Numbered from the stretch's first letter, positions 9,111 to 17,979 are shown. The stretch: 64,000 nucleotides of DNA from an uncultured Eubacteriales bacterium (GCA_934692675.1 CAKUUD010000003.1:62001-126000); one strand, 5' to 3'. Notes: generated by a model from the letters alone, not told the origin. Program-made: numbers and translations.

Positions 9111-9395
9111 TCAATTTTTAAATAAAGTCATACAACCACTTTTCACACAGGCATCACACATGTGGTGAATTTTACCCCTGTACGTAAACACGGTACGAGG
9201 CTTCCCGGAAAGGGCCGTTCCACATATGTCGCAGTAAGGAATCATAATTTCCTCTTCACGCTCAACTGTCGTAGGGCCTAAACCTTTCTCAGTTCCATTT
9301 ACATTCGATGAAGTTCTTACAATCGTACGTTTCATAGAGCCGCCCGAAACTTTTTCTGCGTCATTTTCGTTCAATGCATCTTTTTTATCTTCCAT
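9111..9395 (-). CDS. Small double-glycine-leader protein with paired CxxC motifs
   Basis: This 94-residue protein has a leader-like start, ALNENDAEKVSGG, ending at residue 19. A charged linker follows, then CDICG near residue 56 and CDAC near residue 80, with two histidines just before the second pair. It is the closest match to the 108-residue protein between fusA and tuf (EKVSGD there, EKVSGG here). AAGGAGG lies upstream. It is the second gene of a two-gene minus-strand unit, 34 bp after its paralogue. Zinc binding is inferred from the Cys pairs; the role of the leader is unknown. Confidence 0.75.
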   Translation of the reverse strand: MEDKKDALNENDAEKVSGGSMKRTIVRTSSNVNGTEKGLGPTTVEREEEIMIPYCDICGTALSGKPRTVFTYRGKIHHMCDACVKSGCMTLFKN

Positions 9396-9429
9396 AATAA
9401 GACCTCCTTAAATTTTTTAAATCTTAAAA

Positions 9430-9735
9430 TTATTTTTTGTCGGGAGTAGTTGTAATAGGAATATTTTTTGTGCTCGGTTCAGGACCGTTTTGAGGGATAA
9501 GCAATTTAATCACATTATTTTCTCCGACTAAATCTTTCATTTTTTTAAGACATTTCAAACAACAGTCTTGTCCATTTACTAAAGGCATAGTACCGTACTT
9601 CCCGCAGAAATCGCATTTGCTGTAGCTTCCTGTTTCGCTTGGCATGCCGAAAAAGTTTACTTTCCTTCCTCCTGCGACTTCTGAAAAGTCTTCTTCATTA
9701 ACATTTTCTACAGAATTTTTTTCATTAATGTCCAT
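9430..9735 (-). CDS. Small double-glycine-leader protein with paired CxxC motifs
   Basis: A 101-residue protein built like its neighbour: the acidic leader-like stretch VNEEDFSEVAGG ends at residue 23, CDFCG lies near 41 and CLKC near 59, and the tail is Pro/Thr-rich (PITTTPDKK). The shorter spacing between the Cys pairs shows diverged cargo on a retained leader. AAAAAGGAGG precedes the ATG and a near-consensus promoter lies directly upstream, so this is the first gene of the unit. Function not recognised. Confidence 0.75.
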   Translation of the reverse strand: MDINEKNSVENVNEEDFSEVAGGRKVNFFGMPSETGSYSKCDFCGKYGTMPLVNGQDCCLKCLKKMKDLVGENNVIKLLIPQNGPEPSTKNIPITTTPDKK

Positions 9736-9766
9736 ATTTATACCTCCTTTTTATTTTATATAGTAA

Positions 9767-9795
9767 ATTGTACACAATATTTTATTTAATGTCAA
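9767..9795 (-). promoter_or_regulatory. Promoter of the minus-strand leader/CxxC gene pair
   Basis: On the minus strand, TTGACA (9790-9795), a 17-bp spacer and TACAAT (9767-9772), about 32 bp before the ATG at 9735. Confidence 0.8.
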
Positions 9796-9865
9796 CAAAA
9801 AACATTATTTACTATTTATTTTTTTAAAGATAATAACCGTTGCTTTGTTAATTATAATATTTTTA

Positions 9866-9894
9866 TTGACCCAAAGTGATGGGTAGTTTAAAAT
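9866..9894 (+). promoter_or_regulatory. Promoter of the metK-pheS-pheT block
   Basis: TTGACC at 9866-9871, a 17-bp spacer and TAAAAT at 9889-9894, 43 bp before the metK ATG. The leader is too short for a SAM riboswitch and none is visible. Confidence 0.75.
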
Positions 9895-9937
9895 TATAAG
9901 TAGGACAATATCTATTTTTAAGAACGGAGAAATTAAA

Positions 9938-11128
9938 ATGTTAAAAAAATTATTTACCTCTGAATCGGTAACCGAAGGCCATCCGGACAAGCTTTGTGAC
10001 CAAATTTCGGATGCTGTTTTGGATGCCATTTTAAAAAAAGACCCCGAAGCGCACGTAGCCTGTGAAGTTACAGCTTGCCGCGGACTTATACATATAATGG
10101 GAGAAATTACTACAGATTGTTATATCGATATAGAAAAAGAAGCACGAAAAGTAATAAATGAAATCGGGTACAATAATTCCCTTTACGGCTTTAACGGCAA
10201 CACCTGCGGGATAATAACTTCTATAAATTCCCAGTCACCTGATATAGCTCGCGGGGTTAATTGTTCCCTCGAAAAAAAAGAAGGTGCATCCGATATTGAT
10301 ATAGAAATAGGAGCCGGAGATCAAGGAATGATGTTCGGGTTTGCATGTGATGAGACTCCAGAACTCATGCCGCTTCCGATTTCTCTTGCGCATAAATTGG
10401 CAAAAAAATTGACAGAAGTTCGTAAAAAAGGCATACTCAAATATTTGAGACCTGATGGAAAAACTCAAGTTACTGTTGAATATGATAACGACATTCCTGT
10501 CAGGATTGATACCGTTTTAATTTCTTCGCAGCATTCCGAAGATGTAAGCCAAGAAAAAATCAAAGAAGATATCATAGAAAATGTTATCCTGCCCGTAATT
10601 CCGGCAGATATGATAGATAGTGACACCAAAATCTTAGTAAATCCCACCGGAAGATTTGTAATAGGCGGCCCTGCGGGTGACAGCGGACTTACCGGACGAA
10701 AAATAATAGTTGATACCTACGGTGGATACTCAAGGCATGGTGGCGGTGCATTTTCGGGAAAAGATGCCACTAAAGTTGACCGTTCTGCAGCTTATGCAGC
10801 AAGATATATCGCGAAAAATATAGTTGGCGCGTCTATCGCCAAAAAATGCGAAGTCCAGCTTGCATATGCTATTGGTGTTTCGAATCCGGTTTCTATCAGG
10901 GTTGATACTTTCGGTACATCGGAGTATGACGATGAAATATTGGCAGAAGTTGTAAATAAAATTTTTGATTTAAGACCATCATCGATAATAAATAAATTTA
11001 ATTTAAAATCGCCTATCTATTTGCCTCTTGCTGCTTATGGACACATGGGTCGAGAAGATTTGAACGTAAAATGGGAAAGCCTCGATAAAGTTGATGAAAT
11101 AAAAAGTGAACTCAAAAAATATAAATAA
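9938..11128 (+). CDS. metK: S-adenosylmethionine synthetase
   Basis: MetK makes S-adenosylmethionine from methionine and ATP as a homotetramer in the cytosol. The 396-residue protein has SVTEGHPDKLCDQISDAVLD at the N-terminus (ATP-binding), the hexapeptide region GAGDQGMMFG near residue 124 and the P-loop-like GGGAFSGKD near residue 268. CGGAGA precedes the ATG. It is followed after 23 bp by pheS, so the three genes are probably co-transcribed. mtnN at 37.7 kb could recycle adenosylhomocysteine made by SAM-dependent methyltransferases. Confidence 0.97.
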   Translation: MLKKLFTSESVTEGHPDKLCDQISDAVLDAILKKDPEAHVACEVTACRGLIHIMGEITTDCYIDIEKEARKVINEIGYNNSLYGFNGNTCGIITSINSQSPDIARGVNCSLEKKEGASDIDIEIGAGDQGMMFGFACDETPELMPLPISLAHKLAKKLTEVRKKGILKYLRPDGKTQVTVEYDNDIPVRIDTVLISSQHSEDVSQEKIKEDIIENVILPVIPADMIDSDTKILVNPTGRFVIGGPAGDSGLTGRKIIVDTYGGYSRHGGGAFSGKDATKVDRSAAYAARYIAKNIVGASIAKKCEVQLAYAIGVSNPVSIRVDTFGTSEYDDEILAEVVNKIFDLRPSSIINKFNLKSPIYLPLAAYGHMGREDLNVKWESLDKVDEIKSELKKYK

Positions 11129-11151
11129 AGTAATCTAAGGGGGAATGCTCT

Positions 11152-12165
11152 ATGGAAAATAATTTAAAAATAGATATTCAAACCAAACTTGAAAGCCTGA
11201 AATCATCGGCCTCAAAAATTCAAAATTTGAGTGAATCAAGTAATTTAAAAGATGAATTTTTAAAAAAATACACCAAAGAATTATACGGAATTTTAAAAAC
11301 TGCTCCGGCTGAAGATAAAAAATCTATCGGAAAATACATAAACGACTATAAAAAAGAAGCCGAATCAATTATAAAATCTCTTGAAGAAAAATTTAAATCC
11401 GAAAAATCTAGCTCAAAATATGACGTGACCATATTTAAAGAAAATATAAAATTAGGCGCGCAGCACCCTCTGATTAAACTTTATAAAAAAATAGAAGAAG
11501 TATTTATCAGCATGGGATTTTCGGTCGTTCAAGGCCCTGAAATAGAACTTGATAAATATAATTTCGAAATGCTTAACCTGCCATCTCATCACCCTGCAAG
11601 AGATATGCAAGATACATTTTATATTTCTGCTCCGAATGTACTTTTGAGGTCGCACACCTCGTCTGTGCAGGTAAGAACCATGGAAAAATATGCCCCTCCC
11701 ATACAAGTTATTTCGCCGGGAACAGTTTATCGTGTTGACGATATTGACCCTCAACACACTCCTATGTTTTATCAAATAGAAGGCTTGGTGGTTGCCGAAA
11801 ATATTTCTTTTGCAAATTTGAAAGCAGTCCTGATTAAATTCTTAAAAGAAGTATTCGGCGAAGAAATAGGCGTAAGATTCAGACCGAGTTATTACCCCTA
11901 CACAGAGCCGAGCGCAGCTGTTGATATGTCCTGTACCCAGTGCGGCGGTAAAGGATGCAGAACTTGCGGTGGTGCCGGATGGATAACTGTTTTGGGTTCC
12001 GGAATGGTTCATCCTAACGTTTTGGAAGGTGTCGGGTATGATAGCAAAAAATATACTGGATTTGCATTTGGGCTCGGGCTCAATAGATTGGCGCTTCTTT
12101 ATTATAATTTGGACGAAATCCGTAAACTTTATGAAAATGACATAAGTTTATGGAATCAAATATAA
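11152..12165 (+). CDS. pheS: Phenylalanine-tRNA ligase alpha subunit
   Basis: The catalytic subunit of the class II phenylalanyl-tRNA synthetase, active as an alpha2beta2 tetramer. The 337 residues comprise an N-terminal coiled-coil arm (about 1-85), HPARDMQDTFYI near residue 146, the Cys-rich segment CTQCGGKGCRTCGGAGW seen in many bacterial PheS proteins, and motif 3 in GFAFGLGLNRLALL near the C-terminus. Motif 3 has Asn where Glu is common, while its Arg is kept. AAGGGGGA precedes the ATG; pheT follows after 18 bp. Confidence 0.96.
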   Translation: MENNLKIDIQTKLESLKSSASKIQNLSESSNLKDEFLKKYTKELYGILKTAPAEDKKSIGKYINDYKKEAESIIKSLEEKFKSEKSSSKYDVTIFKENIKLGAQHPLIKLYKKIEEVFISMGFSVVQGPEIELDKYNFEMLNLPSHHPARDMQDTFYISAPNVLLRSHTSSVQVRTMEKYAPPIQVISPGTVYRVDDIDPQHTPMFYQIEGLVVAENISFANLKAVLIKFLKEVFGEEIGVRFRPSYYPYTEPSAAVDMSCTQCGGKGCRTCGGAGWITVLGSGMVHPNVLEGVGYDSKKYTGFAFGLGLNRLALLYYNLDEIRKLYENDISLWNQI

Positions 12166-12183
12166 TCGGAAAGGAGAATGTAA

Positions 12184-14247
12184 ATGTTTAAATTTTCTTT
12201 TGAATGGTTAAAAGATTACTGCGGAAAAAATATCAAATTTGACGATATTATTTCCAAACTAAAAATTCAAGGATTTGAATTTCAAGGGAGCCAAAAAATA
12301 GGCGACGACGTAGTAACTGCAATAGAAGTTAAAGCAAATCGCCCTGATATGCTCTCTCACATGGGCATAGCTCGCGAAATAAAAGCTTTTGACGGCCAAA
12401 AAATTCCTCATGTGGAAAAATCTGAAATAAAAATAAATAATGATAAATTCCCCTTGCGCATAAACGCAAACCCTAAGTGCTGCAAGCGTTTTTGCGCCAT
12501 TGAACTCAAAAATGTTGATTGTTCGGTCAAAACTCCCGAATACATCACAAGGAGGCTCAATGCTTTAGGGATAAATTCAGTAAATTCCGTGGTAGATATC
12601 GGGAACTACATAATGATTGATATGGGTCAGCCCGTCCATTGCTACGATGCAGACAAATTATCTGGCGGCCTGCATATAAATTTTGCCGAGCAAGATAAAG
12701 AAATCACCACTTTCTCAGGCGAAACGGCAAAAATAAAAGCCGGTGATATAATTATCTCGGACGACAACGATATTAAATGTGTAGCAGGAGTCATTGGCTC
12801 GGATTCTGCGGCTGTTACCGAAAAAAGCAAAAATATTATCTTAGAAGCCGCCATTTTTGACGAAGTAAGTGTAAGGCTCACTTCCAGGAGACTTAAAATT
12901 TCCACACCATCCTCGTTTAGGTTTGAAAGAGGAGTGAATTCCGAAACTTCTTTTGATATTCTTTCAAAATTTGCTCAAATGGTGACAAATATCTGCGGAG
13001 GAACTATCGAAGATAGTGGCTTTGATTATTATCCCTCGGGGCACGTTGAACAACACCTGAAATTCAGTATAAAAGATAATAATAAACTCTTGGGAGTTGA
13101 ACTTTCAGGTACCCAGATAATGAATTATCTTGAAAAATATGATTTTAAATGCCGTGCTGAAAGCGACGACATAATAGACGTTACAATACCGAGCTACAGA
13201 TTAGATGTAAAAATACCGGTTGATATAGCCGAAGAAATCGCCAGGATTCATGGCTATGATAATATCGTCCCTGTCATGCCTACAATTCAAACCAGTTACC
13301 GCAAAAATACTGTTTGGAGCAATATGGATATCGTGAGAGAAACTTTAAGAGGGCTGGGATTTAGCGAAACAATAAATTATTCATTTATTCCTGCAGACAG
13401 CATGAAAATTTTTGATATAGAACCTGGCCATAGATTGTACTCAGATTTAGCTCTGCAAAACCCAATCGCAGGCGCCTATGCTTTGATGCGTCCCATGATG
13501 ACATATTCTTTGCTCAATTGCTTGGCGTATAATTATTCTGTGGGTAATTCTAACCTTGCTTTATTTGAAATCGGAAGAGTATATTTTAAGGATAAAGAAT
13601 CTGATACAGGTTGCAAAGAAATTGACACATGCGCATTTATAATGTCCGGAACTCGCATTCCGCGTGGCTTCGGCAGCGATAAAGATATTAAATATACGTA
13701 CTATGATTTGCTCGGCTACCTGAATATTATAATGAACAGATTTGGCTGTGAATTTAAACTTGAGAGCGATGATTACAAATTTTGCGAAGAAGGTTCCGGC
13801 TATTCAATAATTATAAATGGCAAAAAAATAGGCTTTATTGGCGAATTAAACAGAAGTAAACTCAATAAAATTCCGAACGTCAAGCTCATAAGAGATAAAA
13901 TTTTCTACTGCGAATTTTATCTGTCAGAAATCACCGAAAAAGTCAAAAAGATTAAATTCATTTCGAAATATCCTCCGGTTCGCAGGCTCTATAACTTGGT
14001 TCAAAAGAAAAATATCCCTGCAGCCGAAGTCATAAAAATAATAAAAGATTCCGGCGATGTAGTTCAAAAAGTTACAGTGAATGATATTTATTCCGATAAA
14101 TCTTTTGCAGAAAATCTTCACGCCGTTCTGTACGAAGTGAATTACTGCAGCAAGGTTGCGACTTTGACCGCTGAAGAAATAGAAAATATAGAAAAAACTT
14201 TCCTCTCGAAACTCAGTTCGGAATACGGCATAGAATTTAAAAAATAA
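12184..14247 (+). CDS. pheT: Phenylalanine-tRNA ligase beta subunit, lacking the EMAP-type tRNA-binding domain
   Basis: The structural and editing subunit paired with PheS. At 687 residues it is about 110 shorter than the usual near-800-residue bacterial PheT. The N-terminal block (FSFEWLKDYCG to about residue 40) runs directly into VVTAIEVKANRPDMLSHMG, where other PheT proteins carry the OB-fold (EMAP II-like) domain in between. The B3/4 editing region, B5 domain, catalytic-like core and the C-terminal FDX-ACB anticodon-binding domain (from about KYPPVRRLYNL) are present. The reading frame is intact, so this looks like a clean domain loss rather than decay. Confidence 0.93.
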   Translation: MFKFSFEWLKDYCGKNIKFDDIISKLKIQGFEFQGSQKIGDDVVTAIEVKANRPDMLSHMGIAREIKAFDGQKIPHVEKSEIKINNDKFPLRINANPKCCKRFCAIELKNVDCSVKTPEYITRRLNALGINSVNSVVDIGNYIMIDMGQPVHCYDADKLSGGLHINFAEQDKEITTFSGETAKIKAGDIIISDDNDIKCVAGVIGSDSAAVTEKSKNIILEAAIFDEVSVRLTSRRLKISTPSSFRFERGVNSETSFDILSKFAQMVTNICGGTIEDSGFDYYPSGHVEQHLKFSIKDNNKLLGVELSGTQIMNYLEKYDFKCRAESDDIIDVTIPSYRLDVKIPVDIAEEIARIHGYDNIVPVMPTIQTSYRKNTVWSNMDIVRETLRGLGFSETINYSFIPADSMKIFDIEPGHRLYSDLALQNPIAGAYALMRPMMTYSLLNCLAYNYSVGNSNLALFEIGRVYFKDKESDTGCKEIDTCAFIMSGTRIPRGFGSDKDIKYTYYDLLGYLNIIMNRFGCEFKLESDDYKFCEEGSGYSIIINGKKIGFIGELNRSKLNKIPNVKLIRDKIFYCEFYLSEITEKVKKIKFISKYPPVRRLYNLVQKKNIPAAEVIKIIKDSGDVVQKVTVNDIYSDKSFAENLHAVLYEVNYCSKVATLTAEEIENIEKTFLSKLSSEYGIEFKK

Positions 14248-14254
14248 ATTTTGC

Positions 14255-14283
14255 TTTACATTATTATGGAAAAGTGATATACT
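14255..14283 (+). promoter_or_regulatory. Promoter of rpsO
   Basis: TTTACA at 14255-14260, a 17-bp spacer and TATACT at 14278-14283. Predicted transcription start is near 14290, giving a leader of about 80 nt before the rpsO ATG. Confidence 0.75.
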
Positions 14284-14295
14284 TAAAAGGTATCA

Positions 14296-14348
14296 TACCC
14301 CCTTTCACGGACGTTAAGTCTGAGATTGCCGCGACAGCGGTTTGGGTA
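14296..14348 (+). promoter_or_regulatory. Candidate S15-binding leader RNA (three-way junction)
   Basis: The rpsO leader can fold as a three-way junction: a closing helix TACCC 14296-14300 with GGGTA 14344-14348, a short hairpin GGAC 14309-14312 with GTCT 14318-14321, and CCGC 14329-14332 with GCGG 14337-14340 around a GACA loop. Ribosomal protein S15 is known to bind three-way junctions in 16S rRNA and to autoregulate through leader RNAs in several phyla. The fold was drawn by hand and its role here is inference. Confidence 0.5.
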
Positions 14349-14370
14349 AAATAAAATGAGGTGTAAAAAT

Positions 14371-14637
14371 ATGTTATTAAAACAACAAAAAAGCGAAATC
14401 ATTGATACTCATGCACGCCATGAGGGCGATACCGGTTCTCCGGAAGTTCAAATAGCTTTGCTTACAAAAAGAATAAACGATCTTACCGAACATCTTAAAA
14501 TTCACAAAAAAGATCATCATTCAAGAAGAGGACTTCTTATAATGGTTGGTAAGAGAAGAAACTTGCTTAATTATCTTACTAAGAAAGATATTAACAGATA
14601 CAGAGCTATCATTGAAAAATTGGGTATACGTAAGTAA
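14371..14637 (+). CDS. rpsO: 30S ribosomal protein S15
   Basis: S15 is a primary 16S-binding protein of the central domain. The start at 14371 gives 88 residues beginning MLLKQQKSEIID, the normal length, and places the GAGGTG 8 nt upstream; an ATG at 14356 overlaps that ribosome-binding site and is rejected. DTGSPEVQIALLT and HHSRRGLLIMVGKRR are diagnostic. It is followed by a terminator and then pnp, a conserved rpsO-pnp order. Confidence 0.97.
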   Translation: MLLKQQKSEIIDTHARHEGDTGSPEVQIALLTKRINDLTEHLKIHKKDHHSRRGLLIMVGKRRNLLNYLTKKDINRYRAIIEKLGIRK

Positions 14638-14652
14638 TTAAATCAAAAACTG

Positions 14653-14685
14653 AGCAGGCAGTTAGTTTAACTGTCTGCTTTCTTT
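14653..14685 (+). terminator. Terminator or attenuator between rpsO and pnp
   Basis: A 12-bp stem (14653-14664 with 14668-14679, one G-U pair), 3-nt loop and a TTTCTTT tail. Because rpsO and pnp are often partly co-transcribed, read-through is possible. Confidence 0.8.
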
Positions 14686-14741
14686 GAAATTAATGTTTAT
14701 AATTAAAAAAATTTAAAATAATTTAAATATGGAGGAAGTAA

Positions 14742-16826
14742 ATGTTTGAAAATTACAGAGTCTTTAAGACTCAATTGGCAGGCAGAACTCTTGTTGTAGA
14801 AACAGGAAAATTTGCACAACTTGCAAATGGCTCATGTATGGTAAGATACGGAGATACTTGTGTTCACGTGGCTGTAACCGCTTCGGAAAAACCCCGTGAC
14901 GGGATAGATTTTTTCCCGTTATCTGTTGATTTTGAAGAAAGGCTTTATTCAGTAGGAAAAATCCCGGGTTCCTTTTCAAAAAGAGAAGGCAAACCCTCGG
15001 ACAAAGCCATTCTTGCGTCAAGAGTTATTGACCGCCCGATAAGGCCTCTTTTCCCCAAAGATATGCGCAATGATGTTTCTGTAGTCTGTACTGTAATGTC
15101 TGTGGATGAGGATTGCTCACCCGAAATAACTGCCATGATTGGTACTTCTATAGCGCTCAGCATTTCGGATATTCCGTGGGATGGCCCAATTTCCGGTTCT
15201 TTTGTGGGTCTTGTGGATGGCGAAATAATAATAAATCCTACTGCCGAGCAGCGTAAAAATTCAGAGCTTTCTTTAACCGTTGCATCGACTGCGGATTTAA
15301 TCCCGATGATCGAAGCCGGCGCAAAAGAAGTTTCGGACGAAAAAATGTACGAAGCAATTTTAGCGGCTCACGAAGTTAACAAAGAAGTAATTAAATTTAT
15401 AGAAGATATAAAAAATCAAATCGGAAAAAATAAATTTTCATATGAGAGTTTTGAACCTTCAACAGAAATGTTCGAGGCTGTTAAAAACTTTGCCGAAGCC
15501 GATGTCAAAGAAGCTCTTTACACCGACGACAAAACTGTCCGTGACGAAAGACTTGCTCCGATTTACAAAAAAGTTCACGAAAAATTTGATGAAATTTACC
15601 CTGACCAAGAAAGCAAAATCGATGAATGTATGTATAAAACTCAAAAATATATTGTTCGTCGTTGGCTTCTCGATGAACAAAAACGTGTTGATGGAAGGAA
15701 AATGGATGAAATTCGTCCTTTGGACGCTCAGGTCGGTCTTTTGCCCAGAGTCCATGGTTCGGGAATGTTCACAAGAGGTCAAACTCAAGTTATGACAATC
15801 CTGACTTTAGGGCCTATGAGTGATGAACAAATCCTTGACGGAATAGATTCCGAGGAATCAAAAAGATACATGCATCATTACAATTTCCCATCGTATTCAG
15901 TCGGAGAAACTCGCCCGAGCCGCGGACCCGGAAGAAGAGAAATAGGCCACGGAGCGCTTGCCGAAAAGGCTTTAGTGCCGGTCATTCCATCGGTTGATGA
16001 ATTCCCATATGCATTAAGACTTGTTTCGGAAGTTCTTTCGTCGAACGGCTCCACATCACAGGCGTCAGTTTGCGGTTCTACTCTTGCACTTATGGATGCC
16101 GGCGTGCCTATCAAAGCGCCCGTTGCAGGTATTTCTTGCGGCCTCATCACAGAGGGCGATCGCTTTATGACCATGGTTGATATTCAAGGCCTCGAAGATT
16201 TCTTCGGAGATATGGATTTCAAAGTTGCAGGTACTCACAAGGGCATTACCGCAATACAAATGGATTTAAAAATTCACGGTCTAACCAAAGAAATAATAAA
16301 AGAAGCCCTAGAAAAAACTCATAAAGCAAGAAATTACATCCTTGATGAAGTTATGCTCAAAACCATTGCCGAGCCGAGAAAAGAGCTTTCAAAATATGCT
16401 CCAAAAGTTATGACGACTCTAATTCCTATAGATAAAATAAGAGAAGTTATCGGTTCGGGCGGAAAAGTCGTTCAAAAAATATGCGCTGATTTTGATGTTA
16501 AAGTTGATATAGAAGAAAACGGACAGGTTTATGTCATGGGCGTGGATACCGTAAATTGCCGCAAGGCTTTGGATACCATATTTAACATAGTTCGTGAGCC
16601 CGAAGTCGGTGCGATTTATACCGGAAAAGTAATAAGAATTATGGCTTTTGGGGCTTTCATAGAGTTCTTACCGGGCAAAGAAGGCCTTTGTCATATTTCT
16701 CAAATTGAAAATCGCCGTGTAAATAAAGTCTCGGACGTTTTATCAGTAGGTGACGAAGTAACGGTAAGAATCACTGAAATAGACTCCAAAGGAAGAGTAA
16801 ACCTTTCGATGAAAGAATTCAGATAA
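14742..16826 (+). CDS. pnp: Polyribonucleotide nucleotidyltransferase (PNPase)
   Basis: PNPase degrades RNA 3' to 5' by phosphorolysis as a homotrimer. The 694-residue protein has two RNase PH-like domains (FSKREGKPSDKAILASR near residue 82; RGQTQV and GHGALAEKAL in the second), a KH domain around IPIDKIREVIGSGGKVVQKI near residue 565 and an S1 domain beginning near GAIYTGKVIRIMAFGAFIEF. It ends directly after the S1 domain with no acidic tail. ATGGAGGAAG precedes the start. The gene follows rpsO. Confidence 0.97.
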   Translation: MFENYRVFKTQLAGRTLVVETGKFAQLANGSCMVRYGDTCVHVAVTASEKPRDGIDFFPLSVDFEERLYSVGKIPGSFSKREGKPSDKAILASRVIDRPIRPLFPKDMRNDVSVVCTVMSVDEDCSPEITAMIGTSIALSISDIPWDGPISGSFVGLVDGEIIINPTAEQRKNSELSLTVASTADLIPMIEAGAKEVSDEKMYEAILAAHEVNKEVIKFIEDIKNQIGKNKFSYESFEPSTEMFEAVKNFAEADVKEALYTDDKTVRDERLAPIYKKVHEKFDEIYPDQESKIDECMYKTQKYIVRRWLLDEQKRVDGRKMDEIRPLDAQVGLLPRVHGSGMFTRGQTQVMTILTLGPMSDEQILDGIDSEESKRYMHHYNFPSYSVGETRPSRGPGRREIGHGALAEKALVPVIPSVDEFPYALRLVSEVLSSNGSTSQASVCGSTLALMDAGVPIKAPVAGISCGLITEGDRFMTMVDIQGLEDFFGDMDFKVAGTHKGITAIQMDLKIHGLTKEIIKEALEKTHKARNYILDEVMLKTIAEPRKELSKYAPKVMTTLIPIDKIREVIGSGGKVVQKICADFDVKVDIEENGQVYVMGVDTVNCRKALDTIFNIVREPEVGAIYTGKVIRIMAFGAFIEFLPGKEGLCHISQIENRRVNKVSDVLSVGDEVTVRITEIDSKGRVNLSMKEFR

Positions 16827-16877
16827 AAATTTTTAGGACGTTTAAAATAGGTTTTTGCCGTTGAGTGAGGTATTTTT

Positions 16878-17942
16878 ATGAAGAGAAAAATTAATAAATG
16901 TTTTAACCCCGGATTGGTTGCTTTCGTAACTGTTTTGGTTTGTTCGATTGTTTATATTTTGGCTGAAAATCATAATAAAACTTTGCCGCCTAAAGTTTCG
17001 GTTGTTATGCCTGTTTATAATACCGAAAAATATCTTGACGAATCTTTGAACAGCATTGAAAATCAAACTTTAAAAGATATCGAAATCATTTGTGTAAACG
17101 ATGGCTCAACAGATAATTCCCTTAAAATATTGGAATCTCATGCCTCTCGTGATGACAGAATAAAAATAATAAATCAAGAAAATCAAGGCGTTTCCGTTGC
17201 CAGAAATGCAGGGATCGAAGCTGCAACGGGAGAGTACATATCTTTTGTGGATTCCGATGATTTACTCGTTGATTTTGCCTACGATAAGAGCTACGAAAAT
17301 GCCTCCCGATTCGGCGTCGATATAATGGAATTTAATTGTTTGGATTTCTTTGACGGAGAGGATTTTGAAATACCCTCCTACGAACATGATTACTCAAAAG
17401 TTAACGTAAGAAAAAGGCGCAAAAATCAAGAACCCTTCGAAACGCTTGACCTTGGAAGAGGTCCCGTGTGGAATAAATTATGGAGAAGAGGATTTATTCT
17501 AGACAATAATCTTAGATTTTGCGAAGGTGCTTCACGTGGAGAAGATTCTATTTTTATCTGTTTGAGCATGCCTTTGACGTATAAAACCGTCGTGGACGAT
17601 AATATTTTATATTGCTACAGGAAAAACCGAGAAGGCTCTTTGATGTCAAAGTCCGACTCTGATATAAAAAAGAGGCTCGATAGCTATTTGCTCTTGATTG
17701 ATTATTTTATTGATAACTCTCAGAAAATAAATTATGACGGAAGCGACGACTGGAAATTAGGGATTATACTTGAACTTTCATATGATGTGATTGTTAAGTC
17801 TATAAAAAACGACGAGGATATAAAAAATTACTCTGTTAAATCTTTAAATTTGGTGAATAAATTTTTGGAAATAAACAAAATGACCCCAAGCGAATATTAT
17901 CAAAAATGCATAGACCATTTACACCAAATGGCAGAAATTTAA
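16878..17942 (+). CDS. Membrane-anchored family 2 glycosyltransferase
   Basis: A GT2-type (GT-A fold) sugar transferase of 354 residues. A single membrane helix lies at about 13-29, followed by the catalytic domain from KVSVVMPVYNTEKYLDESL, with CVNDGSTDNS and the metal-binding FVDSDDLL motif near residue 130; SRGEDSIFICL near residue 220 fits the acceptor/catalytic base region. The C-terminal 100 residues are helical. The substrate cannot be inferred. It sits alone between pnp and lepA, 7 bp before the next reading frame, and is not part of a polysaccharide cluster. Confidence 0.85.
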   Translation: MKRKINKCFNPGLVAFVTVLVCSIVYILAENHNKTLPPKVSVVMPVYNTEKYLDESLNSIENQTLKDIEIICVNDGSTDNSLKILESHASRDDRIKIINQENQGVSVARNAGIEAATGEYISFVDSDDLLVDFAYDKSYENASRFGVDIMEFNCLDFFDGEDFEIPSYEHDYSKVNVRKRRKNQEPFETLDLGRGPVWNKLWRRGFILDNNLRFCEGASRGEDSIFICLSMPLTYKTVVDDNILYCYRKNREGSLMSKSDSDIKKRLDSYLLLIDYFIDNSQKINYDGSDDWKLGIILELSYDVIVKSIKNDEDIKNYSVKSLNLVNKFLEINKMTPSEYYQKCIDHLHQMAEI

Positions 17943-17979
17943 TTAAAAAATGGTTAGTAATATTAAGGAGAATTTGTAT

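Noticed and set aside
9736..9937. SAM riboswitch before metK.
   Set aside because: The promoter lies only 43 bp before the start codon and no SAM aptamer features are visible.
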